A program made the translations under genes and the position numbers. The notes under the pieces were generated by a model. The model did no database searches, was not told where the DNA came from, and was given only the letters and a program-made list of their open reading frames with translations. From positions 1 through 64,000 of IMG/VR virus record IMGVR_UViG_3300009527_000006: a stretch of DNA of 64,000 nucleotides; one strand, given 5' to 3'. Origin of the DNA: a virus. This document shows, piece by piece, positions 34,871-44,184 of the stretch (the stretch's first letter is position 1; each line of letters opens with the position of its first letter).

Positions 34871-36420
34871 TGTCAGATTTTCCATATAATTTTAATAGAA
34901 CTGATTACATTTTTTCAATAAAACTACTCAATGGAACGCATGAAGTTGAGCTGAAACCCGGAGTATGGGACTATCTAACATTACATGAAGATATTTTTCG
35001 TTGGTGGACAGTAGGTTCTATAGAAATAAATTCATCCAATGAATCTTTAGAAAGAGGTTCAGATTATTTTGGCGTAGTTGGCATTGATGAGAAACAGGTA
35101 AATTATAAATTTAGAAATGATGGAAGAGACACTATTTTTATAAAAATACGGCCCAAAGATGAAAATTTATCAATTTCAGATGCTTCTTTTGATGAAAAAA
35201 GATGGCATATAGAATTAGATTGCGTAATATATCAAGTTGAGGATTTGGCTCATAGTTCTTTAGGCGACAAGAGAAAAAAATTATTCTTCCATGAAAAAAC
35301 TTATCAGTTGATGCTAGAAAAAAATACAACTTTTTCGACATCTACAGTAGGCGAAAATGCTAAAAAGGAAAAGATATACAAACTCACTAATGAAGAAAGA
35401 AGTCTTCCTTCTGGAGAGGCTATTAAAGAACTGCTCAAAAATGACCCAGACTTTTCTAAACATGCCGAAAATACAGATAATACAGAATTATGGGACTTAG
35501 GTAGTAAGGATAACAAGATATTTTATAATTCGCCTAGCAATTATAAATTTATAGATGACCTATATTATCTTTTAGAAAATCACATTTCTTCTGAAGAGAA
35601 CAATTACATGCCCTGTTTGCTGAAGTTTGAACGAAATGGTGAAAACAAACCTAAACAATTTTCACTAATATCATTCAAAAAATTATTTGAAAAAGCTGGA
35701 AAATCGGTTCCCGGAGAATATCAATTAGAACACATATTTTTAGAAGAAAATTCAGAAAATCATAATAAAGATCAAATCTTAATTAAAAAGGCACCTTTGA
35801 ATAAAGATAGTTCTGTGAATGGAGAATTAAAAGCAACGCACTTCACTGATGCACCTCGTTATCAATTAATTGATATGAGCGGAATGGACTATTCTACAAA
35901 ATTGTTCAATAGAAATGTAGTGGCATATAACAGTAAAGATGGGCAATGGAATATAGAAATGGAGGAAAATAAAGCAGAAAAATTCAAAGACTTTTTCAAA
36001 AACGCCATTTCTCAGAATGTGATGACAAATCTTAAAGAAGATCGGTTGCCTATAACACGTTTCTTAAAAGACGGCTACAATACTGAAGACGTATATAGTA
36101 TTCATCCAAGTGATAAATTGCGTTTAGCCGACGGAAGAAATGCTATTATTAAAAATTATCTCTTCCAAAATTTAGCAATAAGTTTAGATTTAAGAGGTCT
36201 TACACAAAGACAGCCCGGAAGATTTTTTGGATTATCTAAATCTACCGAAAATACTCAAGAACATGATAATAAACTCGAAGGTCAATACTTAACAGTAAAC
36301 GTCATTCACCTTTTTAGCACGTCATCTCATTCTTATTCCAATAAAATAATAGGAATAAAAACGCACACGTATCAAGAAAAATTTGCTCTTGTGGATGATG
36401 ATGTAATAACGACTTCTTAA
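34870..36420 (+). CDS. Baseplate hub protein, gp27-like candidate
   Basis: A 516-residue protein. The C-terminal region (LDLRGLTQRQPGRFFGL, then QYLTVNVIHLFSTS and KIIGIKTH) has the pattern of hub proteins such as gp27 or gpD, in which a small beta domain carries P-G-x-x-x-x-L and a hydrophobic VxHxF strand. The N-terminal half is beta-rich with a long charged insertion. It would form the ring carrying the central spike encoded two genes downstream. Confidence 0.6.
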   Translation: MSDFPYNFNRTDYIFSIKLLNGTHEVELKPGVWDYLTLHEDIFRWWTVGSIEINSSNESLERGSDYFGVVGIDEKQVNYKFRNDGRDTIFIKIRPKDENLSISDASFDEKRWHIELDCVIYQVEDLAHSSLGDKRKKLFFHEKTYQLMLEKNTTFSTSTVGENAKKEKIYKLTNEERSLPSGEAIKELLKNDPDFSKHAENTDNTELWDLGSKDNKIFYNSPSNYKFIDDLYYLLENHISSEENNYMPCLLKFERNGENKPKQFSLISFKKLFEKAGKSVPGEYQLEHIFLEENSENHNKDQILIKKAPLNKDSSVNGELKATHFTDAPRYQLIDMSGMDYSTKLFNRNVVAYNSKDGQWNIEMEENKAEKFKDFFKNAISQNVMTNLKEDRLPITRFLKDGYNTEDVYSIHPSDKLRLADGRNAIIKNYLFQNLAISLDLRGLTQRQPGRFFGLSKSTENTQEHDNKLEGQYLTVNVIHLFSTSSHSYSNKIIGIKTHTYQEKFALVDDDVITTS

Positions 36421-36431
36421 ATAATATTATT

Positions 36432-37400
36432 ATGATAGTAACCGAAACATTTACAAAGAATCTTACTGCAAATCCTTCTGGTAAAAGAAAAGAGTCGCCT
36501 ACTATTTTTGATGAACTCAGATGGGCAATGCAACATAGTGAGGATCCACTGAGACAAACTATGCAGTTGATTTCTGAAATACACGGTCCTTGGACTGGAA
36601 TGACCGAAGACGTTTTAGGATTACTTAATTTAATACTATCATTATATAATAGCAAATCATCTAAAATAAACATCAATGCAAAGGCGGCAGTAGGAGCACT
36701 GGGTAAATTAGTTGCCCCTAGTAGTAATATTGGAAGGCTCTCTTCTATTACTGCAAATGATATGAACCCTGCCTTTCTTAGAGAATTTGTAAGGCGTTCT
36801 CAAAATATAAACCCAGCAGTATTCACTTTTATCCAGCACAATATCGGAAAATATCCATATTTCCAACAAGTTTCTGAACAAGTAGGAAGCCTTGGCCAAG
36901 CAATATTGACCAAACGCGATGTTAAATTAGAAGATCGCGTAAAAACTAATGGGAAAAATTCATGGCAAACCTCATATCCAGTAAGAAGAAATTCTGATAT
37001 AAAGATATTTTCGCAAATATCATCTAATATAGATATAAGTGATGCTTTTTTAGATGTATGTTTTCTTAGATGTTTAAGCAGCAGCAATAATGGTGCAATA
37101 CTAGAAAAATCTGATACTTCTATTTCGCATGGATTTGATTTATCACCTGATATTCTTAACAAAGACCGTGTTAAAAAATCATCTGCCCCGTGCTTAGCAG
37201 AAGCCGTTAATCGTTTCGGGCCGACAATTAAATTATTAGATACTTTCTTTCCAGTAAAATATGAAGTTAAACCCGTTCCAGAGTTTAAAACTATAAAAAC
37301 TGAAATTGGCTCGGTCATGGTAGACCAATTAGCAAGACCTGTTAAAAACGATCCTGCATTACCTGTTGCTAAACAAGAATACAAGAAAAACAATTCTTAA
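36432..37400 (+). CDS. Unknown baseplate-cluster protein
   Basis: A 322-residue protein, mixed helix and loop, lying between the hub and the spike genes. Features are a helical pair near residues 30-75 and a Cys-containing stretch (DVCFLRCLSSS). A TAAATA element lies 8 nt upstream. Baseplate role is inferred from position only. Confidence 0.55.
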   Translation: MIVTETFTKNLTANPSGKRKESPTIFDELRWAMQHSEDPLRQTMQLISEIHGPWTGMTEDVLGLLNLILSLYNSKSSKININAKAAVGALGKLVAPSSNIGRLSSITANDMNPAFLREFVRRSQNINPAVFTFIQHNIGKYPYFQQVSEQVGSLGQAILTKRDVKLEDRVKTNGKNSWQTSYPVRRNSDIKIFSQISSNIDISDAFLDVCFLRCLSSSNNGAILEKSDTSISHGFDLSPDILNKDRVKKSSAPCLAEAVNRFGPTIKLLDTFFPVKYEVKPVPEFKTIKTEIGSVMVDQLARPVKNDPALPVAKQEYKKNNS

Positions 37401-37403
37401 ATA
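37397..37403 (+). promoter_or_regulatory. Late promoter
   Basis: TTAAATA overlapping the previous stop codon, 5 nt before the ATG at 37409. Confidence 0.6.
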
Positions 37404-37408
37404 AACAT

Positions 37409-39046
37409 ATGGATTATAATAGAAATTATCGCGGAATCATTGTGCAAAATGATGATCCTGAAGAAATGGGACGTGTCAAAGTTTTCGTTCCATCGGTAAA
37501 CATGACTTTATATGAAAATTGGAACAAAGAAAAGAAGGATAAAAAATTTACCAAATTTGGTGCAAATCTAAACGAAGAAGGAGACGGAATAACACCAGAA
37601 ATTATGTCAAAGTTGGCAGATTCTCTTCCTTGGGCAATAGTTCAACAACCGATATTTGGAGGAGGTAATGCAGTTAATTTCCATAGAGATATTGATTATT
37701 CTGAAAAAAGCAATGATTCGGATAATTCTATTCAGCACACTTTCACAAATAAAGAACTTCCTCCAAACAATAATACTGATAAACCTTCTTTAGAAGATAG
37801 ATTAGCACATGAAAATGCCATTCCATCAGAAAATTCTTCAGAAAAATCCGAAGATTCATCAAATGATTGGATAAAAAACATAGTTTCATCTGATGAAGCT
37901 ACTAAAACGAGTAATAATGCTGCGGCAGAAGAAGAGGCAGAAACCTCTAATGTCGGAGGTATTACTATAACTCATATTTCAAAAAATATTCAAAATTTGA
38001 GAGGCCGAAAGTTTTTCTCAACTTCTAGTATAGAAACAGGAAACCAAAAATTCAACCAATACTATGATATTACCAACAATAGAATGAGAAATTCTTATAT
38101 TGGCATTGATGGTAATATAGTAAATGTTCCTCCTCTTTTGACATATTCAAATCCTAATCAAAGTAATGTACCAGACTTCACAGAGTTTGTTAGAATATCC
38201 CCTCAAGGAGTAGATCGTTATAAAATAAACTCAGAGCTGCTCCTAATGAATAATGGTAAGATTGTGGCAAAAGACGAATTAGATGCTACTGGCAAAAAAA
38301 GAAGTAATAGCTTTTCTATAAATGTAGAGGACATAGTTGAAATAAATGTAGTCCCCACAAATAGTCTGCCTATAAATTTAATCAATGGCACGTTTAATTT
38401 TATAGCAAATTTAATACAGCCCGCATTAGTTCCAATCACTCCATCTAAAAATCCTGTATTGCCGCCTTTTCCTGTGCCGTTCCCTATGCACAATGCGGGC
38501 GGTGGAGGTGCCGATATGAACACACTCACATCTTCAGACCTACTTCCCACAAATGCCTTGAAAAACAGCCTCTCTGGAGGAAGTAACCCAAATTCAGTAT
38601 CACGTCAAAATCAAGGAACCGAACCAGACAAACAGACCGATCCTAATAAAACTAAACATCCTAATACTAATCATCCAGATAAGAATAAACATCCATTGCG
38701 TTCAAGCACACAAGGAAATAAAGTTAAAGGAATGGTCAGTATTCCTGCGGTAGGAACAAATGTAAATGTATTTTTTGAACAGGGAAATATTAACTATCCT
38801 ATAGTAACAGGCTACTATTTCACAAAAGAAGATTTAAGAGGTATTCATGATTCCAGCACTGAAAAAGAGAGAGAAAACAGTATTAGTGAAAAAGGAATGT
38901 TTGATAAAATAGTAGAAGCAGCGACAGAGGCAAATACTGATATAGCGCATAGTATTACTACTAAATTATCAAAATTGATTTATGGAGATTGGACAAAACC
39001 ATTTACAGAAGAACAATTAAAATCATTTACACAGAAAGAGCCTTAA
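37409..39046 (+). CDS. Central spike protein with gp5-type OB domain
   Basis: A 545-residue protein. The N terminus (YRGIIVQNDDPEEMGRVKVFVPSV, then LPWAIVQQP) is the OB-fold start of gp5/VgrG spike proteins, and the matching closing strands (MVSIPAVGTNVNVFFEQGN / YPIVTGYYF) appear only near residue 450. A Ser/Asn/Pro-rich, poorly ordered insertion of about 350 residues separates them. No lysozyme domain like that of T4 gp5 is visible; a chitosanase-like lysin gene nearby may fill that role. Confidence 0.7.
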   Translation: MDYNRNYRGIIVQNDDPEEMGRVKVFVPSVNMTLYENWNKEKKDKKFTKFGANLNEEGDGITPEIMSKLADSLPWAIVQQPIFGGGNAVNFHRDIDYSEKSNDSDNSIQHTFTNKELPPNNNTDKPSLEDRLAHENAIPSENSSEKSEDSSNDWIKNIVSSDEATKTSNNAAAEEEAETSNVGGITITHISKNIQNLRGRKFFSTSSIETGNQKFNQYYDITNNRMRNSYIGIDGNIVNVPPLLTYSNPNQSNVPDFTEFVRISPQGVDRYKINSELLLMNNGKIVAKDELDATGKKRSNSFSINVEDIVEINVVPTNSLPINLINGTFNFIANLIQPALVPITPSKNPVLPPFPVPFPMHNAGGGGADMNTLTSSDLLPTNALKNSLSGGSNPNSVSRQNQGTEPDKQTDPNKTKHPNTNHPDKNKHPLRSSTQGNKVKGMVSIPAVGTNVNVFFEQGNINYPIVTGYYFTKEDLRGIHDSSTEKERENSISEKGMFDKIVEAATEANTDIAHSITTKLSKLIYGDWTKPFTEEQLKSFTQKEP

Positions 39047-39057
39047 TATTATTGAAT

Positions 39058-39555
39058 TCAATCCCATAGATTACGAAAATATTTTCCTAGAAGAACAAAT
39101 CCTTCATCAATCCGTGTCTCATGTTCTTTCACAGGTGTCCAATCAATAGATTTTTGCATTTCGTCGCTCATGGTATATTTTCCATCAGCAGTCTTAATCA
39201 TATTGAAGAATGACATTTCATCATAATTTTGCGGATAAATGGGTTTCACAAATTCTTCATGATGCTCCATAGACCATATAATTTTGTCCAAAATATCATT
39301 CCATTCTTGCTCTGTCAAAGTTGCAGGATGGCCACTTAAATTATTTCTATAATGTTTAAGCCTCGGAAGTATCCATGCACAGGTGTAACTATACAAATCC
39401 CAAGATTCTTTTTCATGAAAACCGTTTTTGATACGAAAAATACAACGCTTGACACTCTTACAAATATCATATTTGAATTCTTTGATCATAAATTTAAGGT
39501 GTGAAAATGACCAAAATCCTTCATCTAAATCATCATATATAGCAAATCTTCTCAT
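39058..39555 (-). CDS. Conserved phage protein of unknown function
   Basis: A 165-residue protein with RIKNGFHEKESWDLYSYTCA, WILPRLKHYRNN and TLTEQEWNDILDKIIWSMEHH. The order 'Arg-rich, SWDLY, ILPRL, EEW..IL' recurs in conserved hypothetical proteins of many phages, and I know no proven function. A textbook sigma70 promoter precedes it, so it is probably an early gene embedded in the late region. Confidence 0.65.
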   Translation of the reverse strand: MRRFAIYDDLDEGFWSFSHLKFMIKEFKYDICKSVKRCIFRIKNGFHEKESWDLYSYTCAWILPRLKHYRNNLSGHPATLTEQEWNDILDKIIWSMEHHEEFVKPIYPQNYDEMSFFNMIKTADGKYTMSDEMQKSIDWTPVKEHETRIDEGFVLLGKYFRNLWD

Positions 39556-39560
39556 TTCTC

Positions 39561-39589
39561 ACTATAACATAGACTCCTAATATTGTCAA
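39561..39589 (-). promoter_or_regulatory. Sigma70 promoter (early type)
   Basis: Minus strand: TTGACA, 17-nt spacer, TATAGT with a TG two bases upstream; the start codon follows 5 nt after the -10 hexamer. Confidence 0.8.
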
Positions 39590-39590
39590 A

Positions 39591-39597
39591 TTAAATA
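39591..39597 (+). promoter_or_regulatory. Late promoter
   Basis: TTAAATA, 5 nt before the ATG at 39603, back to back with an early promoter on the other strand. Confidence 0.65.
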
Positions 39598-39602
39598 AAT
39601 AT

Positions 39603-41663
39603 ATGGCATCAACAACTTATCCCGGAGTCAGAGAAAATGACCCCGAAAGTAATCAATATCCTAGCAGAGATTTATCAGTTATAAATCAACCTGCTGGAGC
39701 AATAGAATTTATAAACACTAAAGATGAAGAAGTGTTAATGATTTCTTATAAAGATGGTTCTTTTGAAAAATATAATAAGTTTTCTAAAGATGAGCTATGT
39801 GTAAATGATAGGAGATTATACGTTCAAGGCGATTCTATTTCACAATTTAATTCAAATAAAATTGAAGTGGTTGATGGTGATACTGATGAGGTGATTTACG
39901 GCGATTCGTTGAAAAAAATTGGTGATGTTTCTAAATGGTTTCCGATATACCAAAAAATTAAAGCCAAATTACGTCCTTTACATGAGCTAAAAAGACTTTT
40001 TGAAATAAAGAGGACAAAAAAACATAATTCTATAGATCAAGGAGGGCAACAAACTAAAATAGGTTCGTATGCAGAATCACCTGCTGACAGCCAAAGCAAT
40101 AAAGTATTAATTTCCTCATCTGCAACAAAATATATTCCTGCTACTAAAGGCGGACCCGGAAGAAAAATATTTGAAATAGAAGACCCTGAAGAATCTTATA
40201 CTACTACATCTGCTGGAGAGGGCTCTTTCGGAGACTTCACATCATATGGAACCGGACATTCTCCGTCTACTCAAGATGGAATATGGGAACCTGAAAGTAA
40301 AAAATTAGATATAGAGAAAACAAGAATATCTATTCAAAAGGATTTATTGGAACTAGAGAAAGAACTTGGTCAAAATAAACATCCTAGCGGCGGGTCAGAA
40401 ATATCTACAATTTCTAAAGATAAAATAGAAATTGTAGGTCTAGAGTTCAATGACATGGAATCTTACAGAAAAGACCCATTTGGAAAACTAGTTCCGGCAG
40501 GCGTGAAAATAGATCCTTCAGGTAAAAGTGTTTACACTCAATATAAACCTAGTGATCTGGTTGAGCTAGTATCTGTAGATTCTCTTCCGGGAGGAAAGTA
40601 CGTGCTAAAGGTGGGCGATGAATACAAATTACTAGTCGGAGCAAATGGCATAGACATGAAAACGGTAGGTCCAATAGAAATGTATGGTTCGACTATACAA
40701 TCTGCTTCGCAATATATGGAATTTAATTCTGCTACTGATTTTAATGTAAAGGCAAAAAGAATAGATCTCAATGCGGATATTATCAGCATCAGACCTAATG
40801 AACACACTGATGATTTAGGAGTAGATAAAACTCTCCCTCTTAATAAAAAAGACAAAACTGAAATAGAAAAACAACTGCTATTAGATTGTAATGTAGGAAT
40901 AACCGGGAACGCTATTATAAAAGGCGGTTTGCATACAGAAGGAAACATAACATATCATTCACAAACTGCTCCCGCTGAATATCATATTTCAGAGACAGAT
41001 TTTGAATTTGTTAAAGAAAAATATTCTATTGAGCCTAGTAATGCAGGATGTGCAGGCAAAACCGATGAAATGGATGAGACTGTTGATAAAGATTATGTAT
41101 GTGCGTCACCTGTTAAAGATGCAACCCGCGCAGATTTATTGGGCGGTTATTTAATAGGCTACTGCCATGTATCCTGTGGTGAATGTGAAGGCTGCTTTCC
41201 AGTTTACTCTGTTCTTTCACCGAACTGTATAATGGTTCATGCACACCATCATTATTATAAAATGCCTCCTACTAAATTTATAGAAACTGACACACCCTTC
41301 AATATTCAAGTAGGCGATAATATTCAAGGACTGCCTTTATCAACACATGATGCAATTCGTGCTATCGGAAGCCGAAACAACTACGTTGAACCAGTTCTTC
41401 CTTTTCCTACAGTGCATGATTTGACTAATTATACCTCTGTTGAAAAATTTGGAGGAAGTACAATTATCAAAGATTGTGAACCTATTGAGATTGTAAATGG
41501 TAGTATGTTAGTTGAAAATCAAAAAGAAATTGTTCCTGATGGCAGTGGTATTCGCCAAAAGGAACAAGAACTTGATTTTTTAATTGAAAAAGCTAAAGAT
41601 TGGGAATCTAAGATGGAAAAAGCATATCTAGAATTACAAGAAAAACTAAAAAATATTAAATAA
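39603..41663 (+). CDS. Spike or baseplate protein with Cys/His-rich tip-like segment
   Basis: A 686-residue protein. Residues 1-330 are mixed and charged; residues about 340-450 have short repeating beta strands (GIDMKTVGPIEMYGSTIQSA, MEFNSATDFNVKAKRIDLNA) like the trimeric beta-helix of gp5 and VgrG spikes. Then comes a Cys/His block (ATRADLLGGYLIGYCHVSC, GECEGC and MVHAHHHYYKMPP) that could bind a metal ion. The last 60 residues are a coiled coil. It may be the needle portion split from the OB protein upstream. Confidence 0.6.
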   Translation: MASTTYPGVRENDPESNQYPSRDLSVINQPAGAIEFINTKDEEVLMISYKDGSFEKYNKFSKDELCVNDRRLYVQGDSISQFNSNKIEVVDGDTDEVIYGDSLKKIGDVSKWFPIYQKIKAKLRPLHELKRLFEIKRTKKHNSIDQGGQQTKIGSYAESPADSQSNKVLISSSATKYIPATKGGPGRKIFEIEDPEESYTTTSAGEGSFGDFTSYGTGHSPSTQDGIWEPESKKLDIEKTRISIQKDLLELEKELGQNKHPSGGSEISTISKDKIEIVGLEFNDMESYRKDPFGKLVPAGVKIDPSGKSVYTQYKPSDLVELVSVDSLPGGKYVLKVGDEYKLLVGANGIDMKTVGPIEMYGSTIQSASQYMEFNSATDFNVKAKRIDLNADIISIRPNEHTDDLGVDKTLPLNKKDKTEIEKQLLLDCNVGITGNAIIKGGLHTEGNITYHSQTAPAEYHISETDFEFVKEKYSIEPSNAGCAGKTDEMDETVDKDYVCASPVKDATRADLLGGYLIGYCHVSCGECEGCFPVYSVLSPNCIMVHAHHHYYKMPPTKFIETDTPFNIQVGDNIQGLPLSTHDAIRAIGSRNNYVEPVLPFPTVHDLTNYTSVEKFGGSTIIKDCEPIEIVNGSMLVENQKEIVPDGSGIRQKEQELDFLIEKAKDWESKMEKAYLELQEKLKNIK

Positions 41664-42330
41664 CGCTGCAACCATTATCAGTTTTTATAACACCTAATAA
41701 ATCCCAATTATTATTATTGATGATTTTCAAATAAGATTGTGTTCTGTATGCAGAATTTCTGACTGCGCGGTTAGAATGTGTTTTGAGCCATTGTTGCCTT
41801 GCAATGATATATTCAGTAATCCATTTCTTTTCATCACCCCCATTTCTAGGAGTTTTTTCAGAAAATCGGTTTCTTAAAAAACCGAATATTTGACCTGATT
41901 GCAAAAACGAATCAAATATACATAAAATAGCTAGATTAGTCTTAAATCCTTCTGTATGAGCCCACTTCATAGCAGGAGTAAAATACTTCTCTTCAAAAAT
42001 AGTATCCTGACAATCCATCATTATACCATCTTTTTTAGAAGCAATCTTGAGAAGTTCAACGAAAGAAGCATCATTTACTAGTGGAATTTTTCCGATTTTA
42101 TCAACAAAAGGAGACAATTTATCTGCATAAATTCCCTTTTTATTGACATACAACTGAACCACTTTCTTCAAATTTCCGCCAAATTCTGTGAAACCTACGC
42201 CAAGAGTTATTTGCCGAATTCCTTTAGGACCATCAGGCAGAATAGTTATCATATCATATTTCATGTAAGGCGTTCCAGTTTCCATACATGAAAGCAAATT
42301 CCACATTTTCTTTTTTATAGAATGATTCAT
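41656..42330 (-). CDS. Chitosanase-like (GH46-type) lysin
   Basis: A 224-residue protein with the layout of family 46 chitosanases: METGT with Glu17 as the likely acid, then YDMITILPDG and QITLGVGFTEFGG, a middle MMDCQDTIFEEKYFTPAMKW, and the C-terminal DEKKWITEYIIARQQWL and AYRTQSYLKIINNNNWDL. The fold is related to T4 lysozyme, and phages use it to cut peptidoglycan or other beta-1,4 glycans. No signal peptide, so release would need a holin or tail delivery. Its end overlaps the spike gene by 8 nt. Confidence 0.75.
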   Translation of the reverse strand: MNHSIKKKMWNLLSCMETGTPYMKYDMITILPDGPKGIRQITLGVGFTEFGGNLKKVVQLYVNKKGIYADKLSPFVDKIGKIPLVNDASFVELLKIASKKDGIMMDCQDTIFEEKYFTPAMKWAHTEGFKTNLAILCIFDSFLQSGQIFGFLRNRFSEKTPRNGGDEKKWITEYIIARQQWLKTHSNRAVRNSAYRTQSYLKIINNNNWDLLGVIKTDNGCSVI

Positions 42331-42348
42331 GACATTATTTAATGTGTA

Positions 42349-42666
42349 TTATTCATTGTCCTCTGAACCAGAAGATTGTTCTGCATACAGTAGATTATTA
42401 GAAACCTTTTCTAAAAGCCGCATCGTCGCCTCATGTTGCATAGGAGATTCACTGTGCATAAATCCTACATGATTTTCATTAACATCATAACCTATAATGA
42501 CGAAAGAAGACATATACTCTTTAAGAGTAGACGTTAAACTTTGCATAAATCGACTTCTTTGTGACTTGCTGCTGATTTTTCGCTTTTTAGGCATTTTTAC
42601 AACATCAGGAACCTGACTTAAAAGTTCATCTGCTATTTCATCATCCGTCTTTTCTTTCTTAGCCAT
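42349..42666 (-). CDS. Unknown late protein
   Basis: A 105-residue protein: basic central segment (KMPKKRKISSKSQRSRFMQS) then an alpha/beta C-terminal half ending in an acidic tail. The start at 42666 is chosen because an exact TATAAATA ends 5 nt upstream; a further ATG at 42672 lies inside that promoter. No family recognised. Confidence 0.6.
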   Translation of the reverse strand: MAKKEKTDDEIADELLSQVPDVVKMPKKRKISSKSQRSRFMQSLTSTLKEYMSSFVIIGYDVNENHVGFMHSESPMQHEATMRLLEKVSNNLLYAEQSSGSEDNE

Positions 42667-42671
42667 GCACA

Positions 42672-42679
42672 TATTTATA
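42672..42679 (-). promoter_or_regulatory. Late promoter (exact consensus)
   Basis: TATAAATA on the minus strand, 5 nt before the start at 42666. Confidence 0.75.
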
Positions 42680-42728
42680 TTTTACTTGTCAAAGGTTATA
42701 TTATTTCGGTTTGGTATAATTATATAAT

Positions 42729-42776
42729 AAAGAATCTATGCATAGATATGTCACATAACCATTACATAGATTCTTT
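42729..42776 (-). terminator. Long hairpin between minus-strand genes
   Basis: AAAGAATCTATG pairs with CATAGATTCTTT over 12 bp around a 24-nt loop that itself contains CATAGATATG. It lies just after the 42786-43103 gene and may terminate or process that transcript. Confidence 0.5.
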
Positions 42777-42785
42777 ATCAATTTA

Positions 42786-43103
42786 CTAGACAGACTCGTT
42801 AAACTGTTTTCCGTAACTCCAGTGTTTGCTGAAAATGTGATAGCTGTTAAGAATATCAACCAAGACTTCTACAGAATCTGCGGAATACCGCAGTTTATGA
42901 AATGATTTACCTCCATCGTTAAAGTGAAAGTATCCATCCTTATAGCATGTTATAATAATAGAATGATAACCGTTATCCATTAAAATAGAGTATTTTCTCT
43001 TATCTTCGGGAGAATATTTAATATCTAATTTATCTACAGTATAACCGCTATCTTTAAGTCGTTTTACTAAATAAGAGCGTGTTGTAATATTATTGGTGGC
43101 CAT
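42786..43103 (-). CDS. Unknown small protein, tandem paralogue A
   Basis: A 105-residue protein sharing its core with the next gene: VDKLDIKYSPEDKR here against VNKLEIKYAKYDSR there, followed by strands ending SIIITCYKDG and NIIINYHINK. Tandem duplication is likely. It lies 2 nt downstream of the paralogue, in an operon with the clamp candidate. Function unknown. Confidence 0.65.
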   Translation of the reverse strand: MATNNITTRSYLVKRLKDSGYTVDKLDIKYSPEDKRKYSILMDNGYHSIIITCYKDGYFHFNDGGKSFHKLRYSADSVEVLVDILNSYHIFSKHWSYGKQFNESV

Positions 43104-43105
43104 AA

Positions 43106-43453
43106 TTATATAATTTTCTGATTAAGTTCTAAGAGTGATTCTAAATCCACTTTCTCTGGAGATGCTATTGCAACTATAGTATCTATAACAGAATCTAAAT
43201 CCAAATCATATACTATTCTATTAGAAGCAAAAACATCAAAGGTTTCTTGATCTAGTTCCTCTTTATTGATATGATAATTAATTATAATATTATCCATATT
43301 AGGATTAACTACCGCAGTCCATACTCTAGAATCATATTTTGCATATTTAATTTCTAGTTTATTAACTATAATAGAAGCATCATCTAGTTTTTTACTAAAT
43401 TCTTCCACAGTCATTGCCCATTTTTTAGGCTTTTTGTTTATATATTTTTTCAT
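43106..43453 (-). CDS. Unknown small protein, tandem paralogue B
   Basis: A 115-residue protein, paralogue of the preceding entry, with a basic N terminus (MKKYINKKPKKWAMTVEEF). It starts 2 nt after the clamp candidate stop. The operon arrangement suggests a role in replication or late transcription, but nothing in the sequence shows which. Confidence 0.65.
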   Translation of the reverse strand: MKKYINKKPKKWAMTVEEFSKKLDDASIIVNKLEIKYAKYDSRVWTAVVNPNMDNIIINYHINKEELDQETFDVFASNRIVYDLDLDSVIDTIVAIASPEKVDLESLLELNQKII

Positions 43454-43455
43454 TA

Positions 43456-44184
43456 TTACTTGTTTTTTGAAGTACAGTAAATGGTTGTGTTTGTTTTGTT
43501 AGATGCTATTATTGAGCCTATATCTAGAATTTTTATATTGACTCCTTCTTTAACGGAAAGAATTCTATCTAAAAAATCTAACCGATATACATGTTCTTTG
43601 ATAGCAAAAGAGTTATTGGACGAAATTAAAATTTTCATTCCATCTAGATGATTTTGTTTTTTATCACCGAAGAATAGATATAAATTAGAATTTTCAGTCT
43701 CTAAACCAAATTTCTTATGCTCGGATGAAAAGGAAAGTCCTTTTTTAAGTATCTGATACTGTTTCTCGTCAAGAGAAAACTCAGCTTGAATCTTTTTATA
43801 CGCAAGTAAAGAAAAGGGATTGAATGCTGGAGGAGCAACACTTGCATCAGTCAATAATCTTATTCTAAAAGAGTGATCTGCCCCACAATAAGTCAAAAAT
43901 GAAAAATTGTTAATAGTTTCTACTCGAAGAACTACCAAATCATCTGCTATACATTCCAGTGCCTGACGAAGTTTAGAAATATCTAAATTTATTTTTTCCA
44001 GACCATCTGCAAATTCTTCTAATGTGAACGTAGAGTAAAAATGAACTTCATCTATTACAGATGAATAAATGGTATATACTTGATCATTTTTGAAGAAAAG
44101 TGTTCCCATTCCGTTTCTATTGATGGCTAATAGGGGATTTATAAACTCTGTAATAGCGCGTTTTCTATTGATCTTGAATGTCAT
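43456..44184 (-). CDS. Sliding clamp candidate (T4 gp45-like)
   Basis: A 242-residue protein, close in length to T4 gp45 (228), with the alternating strands of a PCNA-type half-ring repeat: INLDISKLRQALECIADDLV near residue 65 is the usual clamp helix, followed by LRVETINNFSFLTY and DHSFRIRLL strands, repeated in weaker form in the second half. It lies next to the single-strand binding protein gene. In T4 the clamp also activates late promoters, which abound here. Sequence identity to gp45 is not obvious, so this is a fold-level call. Confidence 0.5.
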   Translation of the reverse strand: MTFKINRKRAITEFINPLLAINRNGMGTLFFKNDQVYTIYSSVIDEVHFYSTFTLEEFADGLEKINLDISKLRQALECIADDLVVLRVETINNFSFLTYCGADHSFRIRLLTDASVAPPAFNPFSLLAYKKIQAEFSLDEKQYQILKKGLSFSSEHKKFGLETENSNLYLFFGDKKQNHLDGMKILISSNNSFAIKEHVYRLDFLDRILSVKEGVNIKILDIGSIIASNKTNTTIYCTSKNK

